Shown in pieces: positions 8,311 through 16,617 of a DNA stretch of 64,000 bases. The notes beneath the pieces are model-generated. The model was not told the origin of the DNA. It did not search any database and saw nothing but the letters and a program-made list of their open reading frames with translations. Position 1 is the first letter of the stretch; every line of letters begins with the position of its first letter. The stretch is from Hypericibacter sp963696655 (lineage in GTDB: Bacteria; Pseudomonadota; Alphaproteobacteria; Dongiales; Dongiaceae), in NCBI GenBank assembly GCA_963696655.1, contig CAVOLB010000123.1:1-64000 (forward strand), given 5' to 3'. Both the position numbers and the translations under genes were made by a program.

Positions 8311-8690
8311 ATCGGATGCTCGAGCGCCGAGAGCGACGGGCTCGAGGCGAACATCCAGCCCGAGAACACCATCTTCGCCGGCTCGCCTTCCTTGGTCTCC
8401 TGGATCTCGAGAAAGGCGGCGCTTTCCGGCGTCTCTTCGGGCGGACGCTTGTCGCAGGCGCGCACCGTCACCTGGAGCGCACCCAGCTCGGTCGAGCTGC
8501 CAACCGGCACTTCGATGGTGTTGACGCGCGCCGTCACCTTGTCGAGCGTGCGCAGGACGGCGATTGGCATCGGATCGGCCATCGCCTGCCCGGTGGCGAG
8601 GACCATCGGCACCGCCACGGCGAGGAACGACAGGCAGCGAACGGCGCGGCCGGAAGCGGCGCGGGCGTCAGGATGGGGGCCGGGCTTCAC
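8247..8690 (-). CDS. DUF2155-domain exported protein
   Basis: A 147-residue protein. The start is taken as GTG at 8690 because it overlaps the TGA of the upstream small gene (GTGA) and yields a signal peptide ending near QAMAD. The mature part (VLRTLDKVTARVNTIEVPVGSSTELGALQVTVRAC, then AFLEIQETKEGEPAKMVFSGWMFASSPSLSALEHPIYDIWVVDC) is the DUF2155 family, with two conserved Cys and a FSGWMFASSP motif. Function is unknown; alphaproteobacteria usually encode it beside aat and the NDUFA12-like subunit, as here. Confidence 0.85.
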   Translation of the reverse strand: MKPGPHPDARAASGRAVRCLSFLAVAVPMVLATGQAMADPMPIAVLRTLDKVTARVNTIEVPVGSSTELGALQVTVRACDKRPPEETPESAAFLEIQETKEGEPAKMVFSGWMFASSPSLSALEHPIYDIWVVDCVKSETSESGTTP

Positions 8691-8932
8691 TTGTGCTTGC
8701 GATAGGGGTTTTCGAGCGAGACGACGAGATCGTTCAGCACCTTGCGCACCTGTTCCTCGTCGCAACCCATCAGGATCGCATCTTCTAGCGCATCCTGGGC
8801 GAGCTGGCGGATCTCGGACAGATTCTCGTTCAGCACTTTGATCTTTTCCGTGCAGGAAACCACCTTGCCGTCCGGCTGGCGCCAGGTCGGATAGGCGGGT
8901 CCTTGCGGGTTGCGTTTGATCGGTTGGTTCAT
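8687..8932 (-). CDS. Conserved small hypothetical protein
   Basis: An 81-residue soluble protein starting MNQPIKRNPQGPAYPTWR. The central part (VLNENLSEIRQLAQDALEDAILMGCDEEQVRKVLNDLVVSL) is predicted to be amphipathic helix. No family was recognised and no catalytic motif is evident. The stop codon overlaps the GTG start of the DUF2155 gene by 3 bases, so the two are very likely co-translated. Confidence 0.7.
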   Translation of the reverse strand: MNQPIKRNPQGPAYPTWRQPDGKVVSCTEKIKVLNENLSEIRQLAQDALEDAILMGCDEEQVRKVLNDLVVSLENPYRKHK

Positions 8933-9030
8933 CGATGCCTTGCCCGAACCCTAGATGGGCGTCTGGCCTCACCATAGCAAGCCCGGCGCGCCCGGAGAAG
9001 GGTTGCCTGCTGGCGTTAATCATTGATGAA

Positions 9031-9807
9031 TCAAGGCTTTTCGACAGCGAACCGGAGCCGCACATAGTCGGCATGCCATTGTCCCTGCGCGTTCCGCAAT
9101 TTCGGCGCCAGGGCCGCCTCGACCTCGGCGATATAGGCTGCCCGGTCCGCTTCCGGCAGGCGGCGGATGAAGCTTTCGGCGAAGGTCTCGAGCCACCCCG
9201 CCATGGCGCCTGGCAACGGCGTCGGCCGCTCGATGAGACCGATGGTCCGGACCCTGAAGCCGCGCCGCTCGAGCCTTGCCCGGTAATCCTCGACGCTCGG
9301 GAAGAACCAGGGCACCGCACCGGCCCCGTCGAGGCCGCGCCGGTCGAGCCCCGCCACCAGCGCGCCCATGATCGCCGCGACGTTGGCGCCGCCGCCCATC
9401 TCGGCGACGAAGCGTCCGCCCGGCTCGAGCGCCCGCCAGACGCCGTCGATGACGGCATCGGCCTGCGTCATCCAGTGGAGTGCTGCGTTCGAGAAGACCG
9501 CGTCGAACCCGCCCGCGAAGGTCAGGGCCTCGCCGCTCATGACGCGCGCGTCGAGCCCGCGGGCCCGCGCGGCGGCGATCTGCTCCGCGCTCGCGTCGAC
9601 GCCGACGACCCTGGCCCCGGCGGCGACCAGCTTCTCGGTCAGCACGCCGTCGCCGCAGCCCAGATCGAGAATGCGTTCGCCCGGCTGCGGCGCCAGAAGC
9701 TCGAGGACGGGCGCACCCAGCACCGGCACGAAGCCGGCATTGCGCTGATAGCGTGCGGGATCCCAATGCTGGGAGGGCGCCGGTTTCGGATCCTGGTCGG
9801 CCGGCAT
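9031..9807 (-). CDS. Class I SAM-dependent methyltransferase (Tam/UbiE-like)
   Basis: A 258-residue Rossmann-fold methyltransferase. Motif I is ILDLGCGDGVLTEKL, followed by VVGVDASAEQIAAAR (acidic loop), motif IV-like FDAVFSNAALHWM and LEPGGRFVAEMGG. The NAALHWM segment and overall length resemble trans-aconitate methyltransferase and related small-molecule methyltransferases. The C-terminal WLETFAESFIRRLP region is the usual substrate lid. Substrate is unknown. It sits 11 bp downstream of mlaD in the same orientation. Confidence 0.85.
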   Translation of the reverse strand: MPADQDPKPAPSQHWDPARYQRNAGFVPVLGAPVLELLAPQPGERILDLGCGDGVLTEKLVAAGARVVGVDASAEQIAAARARGLDARVMSGEALTFAGGFDAVFSNAALHWMTQADAVIDGVWRALEPGGRFVAEMGGGANVAAIMGALVAGLDRRGLDGAGAVPWFFPSVEDYRARLERRGFRVRTIGLIERPTPLPGAMAGWLETFAESFIRRLPEADRAAYIAEVEAALAPKLRNAQGQWHADYVRLRFAVEKP

Positions 9808-9818
9808 GGAACCGGCGC

Positions 9819-10301
9819 CTATTGCGGGTTCTGCGAACTCGACGGCGTCGACGAGCCCGAATTGGTCGAGCTGAAGATGAAGCGTCCGATCAGGTCGACC
9901 AGATTGAGCGGGTCCTGCGTCTTCCGGATCTCGCCGCCCGGCGGAATCATCTTTTCGTCGGCGCCCGGCTCGAGCGCCATATAGGGATTGCCCAGCAACC
10001 CGTCGGACAGGATGCGCGCCGAGCTGTCGGTCGGCAGCTTGACGTCGTTGAGGATGCTCATCCGCACCTCGGCGAGATAGGTGTTCGGATCCAGATGGGT
10101 GGAGAGCACCGAGCCGACCTTGATGCCGCTCAGGCGCACTTCGGTGCCCGGCGCGATGCCGTCGACGCGATTGAAGCGCGCCAGCAGCTCGTAGCCTTCG
10201 ACGCGGCTCACATTGCTGCTGCTATAGGCGAAGGCGAGGAAGGTCGCCGCCACCAGCAGCACCACCGCACCCATCATCGTTTCGATTGCATTGCGCTTCA
10301 T
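9819..10301 (-). CDS. mlaD: MlaD-type MCE-domain lipid-transport protein
   Basis: A 160-residue protein with one N-terminal membrane anchor (AIETMMGAVVLLVAATFLAFAY) and a single MCE domain (YELLARFNRVDGIAPGTEVRLSGIKVGSV). MCE proteins form hexameric rings that carry phospholipids between outer and inner membranes in the Mla system. The start at 10301 (MKRNAIE) is used because upstream sequence does not look coding. The partner genes mlaE/mlaF are not in this window. The C-terminus ends in a Ser/Gln-rich tail. Confidence 0.9.
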   Translation of the reverse strand: MKRNAIETMMGAVVLLVAATFLAFAYSSSNVSRVEGYELLARFNRVDGIAPGTEVRLSGIKVGSVLSTHLDPNTYLAEVRMSILNDVKLPTDSSARILSDGLLGNPYMALEPGADEKMIPPGGEIRKTQDPLNLVDLIGRFIFSSTNSGSSTPSSSQNPQ

Positions 10302-10374
10302 GCCACGCCCCTTCGCGGCGTCCGGACGGGCATCGCACCCGCCGAAATCGGTGTTCTGTTCCGCGAGAGCGATG

Positions 10375-10725
10375 TCAGTTGGGGACCCACGGTTCGTAAT
10401 CGCCGCTGGCCTTGGCGCGATGGCCGCCTTCGAGCACATGGCCCGGCGGACGGTAGGCGAGCGACGTACCGGTCAGGTTCGGCTCATGCTCTTTCTGCCA
10501 GGGCCGGTGCGGCTCCTTGCCCGTCGGCGGCGGAACCGGGCTGCCATGCAGCCAGCCATGCCATTCGGCGGGAACCTTGGAAGCCTCGGGCGCGCCGTTA
10601 TAGAGCACCCAGCGCCGTTCGCGGTTATGCAGGAGCCGCTTGCCGCGGAAATAGCGATTGCCATAGCGGTCGGTGCCGACCGGCACGCCCCAGAGCAGTG
10701 TGTAAAGACGCGTACCCAGGCTCAT
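10375..10725 (-). CDS. NADH:ubiquinone oxidoreductase NDUFA12/17.2 kDa-type subunit
   Basis: A 116-residue protein with the NDUFA12/B17.2 signature: GTRLYTLLWGVPVGTDRYGNRYF, RRWVLYNGAPEASKVPAEWHGWLH and a C-terminal YEPWVPN. It is an accessory subunit of respiratory complex I found in mitochondria and alphaproteobacteria, on the matrix/cytoplasmic side. It supports the taxonomic placement of the window. The following 225 bp (10,726-10,949) hold no gene and should contain the divergent promoters. Confidence 0.93.
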   Translation of the reverse strand: MSLGTRLYTLLWGVPVGTDRYGNRYFRGKRLLHNRERRWVLYNGAPEASKVPAEWHGWLHGSPVPPPTGKEPHRPWQKEHEPNLTGTSLAYRPPGHVLEGGHRAKASGDYEPWVPN

Positions 10726-10949
10726 CGCTCGATCAGGCGCTCCTTCAGCGCGGAAGATAAGGCTGTCGGTCTCAGGCACCAAAACAGGGGCAATCCTGCT
10801 GGGACGCCCCTCTTTTTGGGGGGCCACTATGGCATCCGACCGCCGGCCCGTCCAGCCGGTCGGGGCCCTGGACAGCGGCAATCTGGCCCGATAGATCAAT
10901 AGCTTGCCGGAGTCGCCCTGGCTTCCGGCGGCTGCCCTCGGGAACCTCC

Positions 10950-11888
10950 ATGACCGCCCCCGCTTCCTCGTCAAACTCCGCCGGCCTGGCCGCGCAGGCC
11001 GCGCATGATCTGCACCGCCGCGAGGGTATGGGCTTCGCCTTCATCATCGCCTGTGCGGCGGCCTTCGCCTTCATCACGCCCTTTTCGCGCATTTCCTACG
11101 ACAGCGGCTCGACGCCGCTGACGATCGTCACGCTGCGCACCGGCGCTTTCGTGCTGGTGGCGCTCGGGATCCTGCTCGCAAAACGGCAACGGCTGCGGGT
11201 ATCGCGTCACGGGCTGCTCAACAGCCTGTGGCTGTCGGTCACGGCCTATGGCATGTCGGTCGGCTATCTGAGCTCCGTCGCCTTCATTCCCGTCTCCCTC
11301 GCGGTGCTGATCCTCTATACCAGCCCGCTTCTCGCAGGGCTGATGAGCGCCGTCTCGGGCCGCGAGCGGCTGACGCTCGGCAAGAGCGTTGCCATTGTTC
11401 TCGCCTTCACAGGCCTGGCGGTGGCGATCGGACCGACCTTCGCCGCGCTGGATTGGCGCGGCATCGCCTGGGCGCTGGCCGCCGCCTTCTCGGTGGCCTC
11501 GACCAGCGTCTTCGGCGGCCGCGCCATCGCGAAAGATCCGCCGCTCACCATGAACTTCTTCACCAACCTCTGGCTCCTGCCCCTGGTGCTCCTGCTCGGG
11601 CCCTTCACCGGCAGTTGGGGCCTGCCCGGCAGCACCATCGGAGGCCTGGCGGCCGCGGGCGCCATCTCCTGCTACATCGCCGGCTATATGCTCTGGTTCC
11701 TGGCGCTGCAGCGGATCACCGGCATGCAGGTCGCGATGATGATGAACATCGAGCCGGTGGTGACGATCGCCTTCGCCGTCCTGGTGCTGGGCGAGCATCT
11801 GTCGCTGATCCAGTATGGCGGCGTGGTGCTGACCATTCTCGCGCTGATGGCCTTCACGCTGGGCAGCCGGCGCCGGCGCGCCGCCTGA
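10950..11888 (+). CDS. EamA/DMT-superfamily transporter
   Basis: A 312-residue membrane protein with about ten hydrophobic segments arranged as two five-helix EamA repeats. The first includes FAFIIACAAAFAFITPFSR and the second YIAGYMLWFLALQRITGMQVAMMMNIEPVVTIAFA. The NIEPVVTIAFAVLVLGE motif is typical of the drug/metabolite exporter family. It probably exports amino acids or other metabolites. It ends 8 bp before the convergent LysR gene. Confidence 0.9.
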   Translation: MTAPASSSNSAGLAAQAAHDLHRREGMGFAFIIACAAAFAFITPFSRISYDSGSTPLTIVTLRTGAFVLVALGILLAKRQRLRVSRHGLLNSLWLSVTAYGMSVGYLSSVAFIPVSLAVLILYTSPLLAGLMSAVSGRERLTLGKSVAIVLAFTGLAVAIGPTFAALDWRGIAWALAAAFSVASTSVFGGRAIAKDPPLTMNFFTNLWLLPLVLLLGPFTGSWGLPGSTIGGLAAAGAISCYIAGYMLWFLALQRITGMQVAMMMNIEPVVTIAFAVLVLGEHLSLIQYGGVVLTILALMAFTLGSRRRRAA

Positions 11889-11895
11889 CGCGGCG

Positions 11896-12798
11896 TCAGC
11901 CGGCCCGCGCGAAGCTCTGGCCCGCCTCGTCGAGCAGCCAGTCGATGAAGGCCCGCACGCGCGGCACCTGCAGCTCGTCGGGATCGCAGACGAGGTAGTA
12001 GTAGGAGGTGGCCGGCACGCCGAGCCCGAAGGGCCGTACCAGCAGGCCCGTCGCCAGCTCCTCGGTCGCGATCGCCTTATCGCCCAGCGCCACCCCCAGC
12101 CCCTGCACCGCCGCGTCGATGCTCAGGAGCGCCGTGCCCATGCGGATCCCGGAATTGGCATCGACGCCTTCCACGCCGCCGACCAGGAGCCAGTTGGCCC
12201 AGGCCGTGCCGTCGTCGTCATGGATCAGCGTGTGGCGGGCGAGATCGGCCGGGTCGCGCAGGGGTGCCGCGGAATTGATCAGGCGCGGGCTGCAGATCGG
12301 GAAGAGATCGATGCTGGCGATGAGCCGGGTCCATTTCCGCTTCCAGGGCCCGCGCCCGTAATCGATCGTGAGGTCGGCTTCCTCGTTGCGATCGCGGGCC
12401 CCCGGCCGGAACGGCAGCAGCGACAGCTCGATCTGCGGATAGGCGTCGCGGAACCGGGCCAGCCGCGGCAGCAGCCATTTCGAGGCGAAGGCGATCGGCA
12501 GCTTGATGGTGAGGCGGCCGTCGAGATCGGGTCGCGACAGGCGCGCCGACGCGTCCGCGATGAGGTCGAGCGCCTGCTGCACCGAGGGCAGCAGCTGCTG
12601 GCCCGCGAGCGTCAGCGCCAGATGCCGGCCCCTGCGCTCGAACAGCTCGACGCTGAGCGCTTCCTCGAGCGCCCGGACCTGATGGCTGATGGCGCCGTGC
12701 GTGACGTTGAGCTCGCTGGCCGCCTTGGTCATGCCGCCATGGCGCGCCGCGGCCTCGAAGGCGCGCAAGGGGTTCAGCGGCGGGAGGCGGCGTGGCAT
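11896..12798 (-). CDS. LysR-family regulator (GcvA-like)
   Basis: A 300-residue regulator. The N-terminal winged helix-turn-helix reads PLNPLRAFEAAARHGGMTKAASELNVTHGAISHQVRALE, the GcvA subgroup signature, and the rest is a type-2 periplasmic-binding effector domain. It is divergent from the amidinotransferase-fold gene, with 115 bp between. That gap includes an AT-rich stretch around 12,815-12,850 that is a plausible operator, so the neighbouring gene and perhaps the downstream importer are likely targets. The effector is unknown. Confidence 0.9.
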   Translation of the reverse strand: MPRRLPPLNPLRAFEAAARHGGMTKAASELNVTHGAISHQVRALEEALSVELFERRGRHLALTLAGQQLLPSVQQALDLIADASARLSRPDLDGRLTIKLPIAFASKWLLPRLARFRDAYPQIELSLLPFRPGARDRNEEADLTIDYGRGPWKRKWTRLIASIDLFPICSPRLINSAAPLRDPADLARHTLIHDDDGTAWANWLLVGGVEGVDANSGIRMGTALLSIDAAVQGLGVALGDKAIATEELATGLLVRPFGLGVPATSYYYLVCDPDELQVPRVRAFIDWLLDEAGQSFARAG

Positions 12799-12913
12799 GG
12801 TCCCGGCTTCAGTTATATTTTCTCACAAAGACGGGCCAATCTTTGTCCATTGCGAGAGAGTTTTTCAAGCCATAGGATCGCCGCCAACGAGACCACTCAG
12901 CGGGAGGACGGCC

Positions 12914-13807
12914 ATGACGAAGGCAAATGGTGGCGGGGCAAGCGGCGGCAAGGCCTGGGGCGTGAATTCGGAATATGGCCGGCTGCACGACGTGCTGCTC
13001 TGCGAGCCGGTGAATTTCAAATGGCTGCCGACCAGCTCGATCTCGAAGGCCACGCTGCGCTCCGGCGCCAAGTTCGACCGGCAGCTCGCCATGCGCCAGC
13101 ATCGCGAGATGGTCCAGGCCTATGAGGAAGGCGGCACCAAGGTGCATTTCCTCGAGCCCGACGAGGCGCTGCCCTATCAGGTCTATGCGCGCGATTCGAG
13201 CTTCATGACGCCCTACGGCGCGGTCGTCACCCAGATGCATCAGTGGTGGCGGCGCGGCGAATATGCCCCGGTGATCGACTTTTACCAGAAGAAGGGCATT
13301 CCGATCTTCAAGATGATCACGGCCTCGGCCTTCGAGGGCGGCGATTTCGACGTGATCGAGCCCAACACCGTGCTGATCGGCTTCTGCGGCGAACGCACCC
13401 AGGAGCCGGCGGCGCAGCAGGTGAAGGGTTGGATGGAAGAAAAGGGCTGGGAGGTCAAGCTCGCCCCCATCGCCGAGCATTACGTCCATATCGACCTGAT
13501 GGTCTGCATGCTGGCGCCCAAGCTGGCGGCGGTCTGCCCCGACACCACCGAGGATTGGGTCCTCGATTGGCTGAAGTCGAAGAAGATCGAGATGGTCCCG
13601 GTGAACTACCGCGACACGATGGGCCTCGGCTGCAATGTGATGTCGCTGGGCGACAACAAGATCATCTCGACCGCGCAGTCGAAGGACCTGAACAAGACAC
13701 TGCGCGCCGCCGGATTTACGGTTTATGATCCGGACATGACCATGTTCACCATGGGCGGCGGCGGCGTGCATTGCATGGCACAGGCGCTGCGCCGCGATCC
13801 GGTCTGA
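12914..13807 (+). CDS. Amidinotransferase-fold hydrolase (DDAH / arginine-deiminase-like)
   Basis: A 297-residue protein with a GGGAGG ribosome-binding site. It has the pentein fold motifs of dimethylarginine dimethylaminohydrolases and arginine deiminases: ARDSSFMTPYGAVV near residue 95, FEGGDFDVI (acidic substrate-binding loop), EHYVHIDLMVCML (catalytic His) and the C-terminal GGGVHCMAQAL (catalytic Cys). It would hydrolyse or transfer an amidino group of a guanidino compound. It precedes an importer ATPase gene by 44 bp, suggesting it acts on an imported guanidino or polyamine-like substrate. Confidence 0.85.
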   Translation: MTKANGGGASGGKAWGVNSEYGRLHDVLLCEPVNFKWLPTSSISKATLRSGAKFDRQLAMRQHREMVQAYEEGGTKVHFLEPDEALPYQVYARDSSFMTPYGAVVTQMHQWWRRGEYAPVIDFYQKKGIPIFKMITASAFEGGDFDVIEPNTVLIGFCGERTQEPAAQQVKGWMEEKGWEVKLAPIAEHYVHIDLMVCMLAPKLAAVCPDTTEDWVLDWLKSKKIEMVPVNYRDTMGLGCNVMSLGDNKIISTAQSKDLNKTLRAAGFTVYDPDMTMFTMGGGGVHCMAQALRRDPV

Positions 13808-13851
13808 GGCCCTGCCAGCCGAGGACGAAAGGTCTGCCGGGGAACGGGCCC

Positions 13852-15030
13852 ATGAGAGGCCAGGCTGCGGCGGGTCCGATAGCAAGGGGGAAGGCTGCGC
13901 CGGTGCAGGGGACAGCGACTGCGACCCATCCGACGTCGATTCATCAGGCCGCCGCGGTTGGTCTTGCCTTTCGCGGGGTCTCCAAACATTACGGAATCGT
14001 GCGCGCCGTCGACGGCGTCGACCTCGAGGTCGCGCGCGGCGAATTCCTGACGCTGCTGGGGCCCTCGGGCTCAGGCAAGACCACGATGCTGATGATGATC
14101 GCCGGCTTCACCACGCCCTCGGCCGGCGAGATCCTGCTCGACGGCAAGGCGATCACCCATCTGCCGCCCGAAAAGCGCAATTTCGGCATGGTGTTCCAGG
14201 GCTATGCCCTGTTTCCGCATCTGTCGGTGTTCGACAATGTCGCCTTCCCGCTCAAGGTGCGCCGCCGGTCGGCGGAGGACATCAAGCGCGAGGTCGGCCG
14301 CGCGCTGGAGCTGGTGCAGCTCACCCCCCTCGCCGACCGGATGCCGCGCCAGCTTTCCGGCGGCCAGCAGCAGCGCGTGGCGCTGGCGCGCTCGCTGGTC
14401 TTCACGCCGGACGTGCTGCTGCTCGACGAGCCGTTGGGCGCGCTCGACCGCAAGCTCCGGACCGAGGTCCAGATCGAGCTCAAGCAGCTCCATGAGCGCA
14501 TCCGCACCACCTTCGTCTATGTGACGCACGATCAGGAAGAAGCGCTCTCCATATCGGACCGCATCGCCATCGTGCGCGATGGGCGGTTCGTGCAGATCGG
14601 CCGGCCGGCCGATCTCTATGAACGCCCGGCGACGCGCTTCGTCGCCGGATTCCTCGGTGAAAGCAATTTCATCAAGGGCCGGGTCAGCGGCGCGGCCGAG
14701 AGCGGTTTCGCCTATGCGGTTGGCGGCGAGACCTTCCGGCAAAAGGCGACGTCGATGCCCGCGGCCGGCGGCGAGATTTTGCTGGCCATGCGGCCGGAGA
14801 AGATCACGATCGCGAGCGAAGCCTCGCCGACCGCGACCAACCGAATCCAGGGGCGGGTCACGAGCTGGAACTATTTCGGCAGCGATTTCCACTTCACGGT
14901 CGCGACGGCGAGCCTGGGACAGCTGGCGGTGCGCTGCCCCGCCTGGCGCATGAAGCTCGAGCCGCAGAACGAGATGCCGGTGTGGCTCGGCTGGGATGCC
15001 GATGCCGCCGTCGTGGTGAAGGACGATTGA
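13852..15030 (+). CDS. ABC transporter ATPase, PotA/spermidine-putrescine type
   Basis: A 392-residue ATPase; the start at 13852 avoids overlap with the upstream gene. Walker A is GPSGSGKTT, Q-loop FQGYALFPHLSVFDNVAFPL, signature LSGGQQQRVALARSL, Walker B VLLLDEPLGALD and the H-loop VTHDQEEA. The C-terminal 130 residues form the TOBE/OB domain usual in Pot and sugar importers. It likely powers the permeases encoded at 17,777-19,496, although the substrate-binding and permease genes are separated from it by an oppositely oriented RidA gene. Confidence 0.92.
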   Translation: MRGQAAAGPIARGKAAPVQGTATATHPTSIHQAAAVGLAFRGVSKHYGIVRAVDGVDLEVARGEFLTLLGPSGSGKTTMLMMIAGFTTPSAGEILLDGKAITHLPPEKRNFGMVFQGYALFPHLSVFDNVAFPLKVRRRSAEDIKREVGRALELVQLTPLADRMPRQLSGGQQQRVALARSLVFTPDVLLLDEPLGALDRKLRTEVQIELKQLHERIRTTFVYVTHDQEEALSISDRIAIVRDGRFVQIGRPADLYERPATRFVAGFLGESNFIKGRVSGAAESGFAYAVGGETFRQKATSMPAAGGEILLAMRPEKITIASEASPTATNRIQGRVTSWNYFGSDFHFTVATASLGQLAVRCPAWRMKLEPQNEMPVWLGWDADAAVVVKDD

Positions 15031-15061
15031 GCGAAGCGTGTGGCTTCCCAATCTTCATTCC

Positions 15062-15192
15062 TCTCCACCCGCGCAGCGGGGGAGAGGTTAGGCGAGGGGG
15101 GCCTCGATGATGGGCGAGGTGGTCAGGGATTCGCTCTTTTCTGCAGCCGCCCCCTCACCCTGCCCTCTCCCCCACCTTGTGGGGGAGAGGAA
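15062..15192. repeat. Two C-rich hairpin repeats in a convergent intergenic gap
   Basis: The 199-bp gap between the ATPase gene and the convergent RidA gene contains two GC-rich hairpins. The first is around CTCCACCCGCGCAGCGGGGGAG. The second is a perfect 10-bp stem, CTCTCCCCCA / TGGGGGAGAG at 15,165-15,189, with a CCTTG loop. They resemble the dispersed repeat seen elsewhere and probably also act as a bidirectional terminator. Confidence 0.6.
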
Positions 15193-15229
15193 AGAAAAGA
15201 CGGCGATGACATGCGCCGACAAGCTCGAC

Positions 15230-16462
15230 TCACCCCACCATGGCGACGATTTCGATTTCGATCACCATCTTCTCATAGGCGAGGAAGGGCAGCGGGATCC
15301 CGGTCGTGGCGGGGCCAGGTTCGGTGAAGCAGGCCGACCGCACGCTCAGATTCTTGTGCAGTTGCTCGCCCGAAGCGCCGCCTTCATAGAAGGCCGTCAC
15401 CTTGACGACGTCGTCGAAACCCGCACCGAAGCCCGCGAGAACGCGGCGGATATTCTCCATCGCGATCCGGGTCTGCGCCACCAGCTCGCCCGGCTCGATC
15501 ACCTGGCCCTGGGGCGTGAGCGCCACCTGGCCGCCCAGATAGATCATCGGCCCGCAACGGATTCCATGCTTGTAGGGAAGATGGATCGGCCAGTCCCAAT
15601 GGCCCTCGGGCCAGACATGGGAGCGCGGCAGATGACGACCGTCGCTGCCGAGCATCGCGGTGATCTCGCTGCGCGTCATCAGACCCGGCAAGGCGTGACG
15701 CGGCAGTGGCAGGCCGGTGGCTGCCGGCCCCGGCTCGGTGAAATAGCGCGCCCGCACGCGCGCGGCCCCTTCCCAATCGGCGAACTGGCCCCCGCCGGCA
15801 TAGTAGGTGTTGATCTTGACGGCATCGTCATGCGCGGCGCCGAAGCCGTGCAGCACCTCGCCGATGCGGTCCATCACGATCTGGCTCTGGCGGACGATAT
15901 CGCCCTTCGCGATCACGGTACCGGTCTCGTCGACGGCGCTGAGACCGCCGACGAAGATCATCTCGCCGCAACGAAGGCCGTGGGAGAGCGGCGCCGGCAA
16001 GGGGGCGGCACCACGCAGCGCGATGCCCTGGCGCTCCAGCCGGCGCCCGTCGGCGCCCCGCATCGCCACAGCTTCGATCTCGACCAGCATCCCCGGATAG
16101 GCCAGGGCCGGCAGCGGCACCGCCGTGATCACGGGTCCGGGTGCGCCGCCAGGCAATTGTCGTGCGACATCGGCCAGGAACCGGTGCTCGTCGCGGCTGC
16201 CGTCGTTCTGATAAAACGCGATCAACTTGACCAGATCGCCCAGATCGGCCCCCAGGCCGCGCAGGACCTTGTCGAGGCTGGCCATGACGGCGACGGTCTG
16301 GGTGGCGAGATCGCCCGCATGCTGGACCTTGCCGCTGCTGTCGAGATCGACCTGGCCGCCCACGAAGATCATCTCGCCGCAGCGGATGCCATGCTTGTGC
16401 GAGACATGGATCGGCCAATCCCAATGCCCTTCCGGCCAGCAATGCGTGCGAGACAGCGCCAT
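15230..16462 (-). CDS. Three-domain tandem RidA (YjgF/YER057c/UK114) fusion protein
   Basis: A 410-residue protein made of three consecutive RidA domains, at about residues 1-135, 140-270 and 283-410. Domains 1 and 3 share a near-identical opening (CWPEGHWDWPIH / VWPEGHWDWPIH, then KHGIRCG), and all three have the MI(F/Y)(V/L)GG strand and the E-I-x-A-M end. RidA proteins normally function as homotrimers that deaminate reactive enamines/imines, with active sites at subunit interfaces. The Arg that binds substrate in canonical RidA appears absent in all three (PGPxxT instead of PARS). It lies between the ATPase and the rest of the importer, divergent from the binding protein. Confidence 0.85.
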   Translation of the reverse strand: MALSRTHCWPEGHWDWPIHVSHKHGIRCGEMIFVGGQVDLDSSGKVQHAGDLATQTVAVMASLDKVLRGLGADLGDLVKLIAFYQNDGSRDEHRFLADVARQLPGGAPGPVITAVPLPALAYPGMLVEIEAVAMRGADGRRLERQGIALRGAAPLPAPLSHGLRCGEMIFVGGLSAVDETGTVIAKGDIVRQSQIVMDRIGEVLHGFGAAHDDAVKINTYYAGGGQFADWEGAARVRARYFTEPGPAATGLPLPRHALPGLMTRSEITAMLGSDGRHLPRSHVWPEGHWDWPIHLPYKHGIRCGPMIYLGGQVALTPQGQVIEPGELVAQTRIAMENIRRVLAGFGAGFDDVVKVTAFYEGGASGEQLHKNLSVRSACFTEPGPATTGIPLPFLAYEKMVIEIEIVAMVG

Positions 16463-16617
16463 GATCCGGTATTCCTTTCGTCGAGAGCGGCAAATTGGAC
16501 CGCTGCCCTTGGCGTTCCGAGCTCACGAGTGATAGGATTCGAGCCAGTCCGCAGTCGGGCGGCATTCCTCATTCGGTGAGGCATAGAAACATAATCCGAC
16601 ATGCTTAGGGAGGTCTC

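Noticed and set aside
15040..15229. Small coding genes between the ATPase and RidA genes
   Set aside because: The translated frames run through C-rich hairpin repeats and have no ribosome-binding sites.
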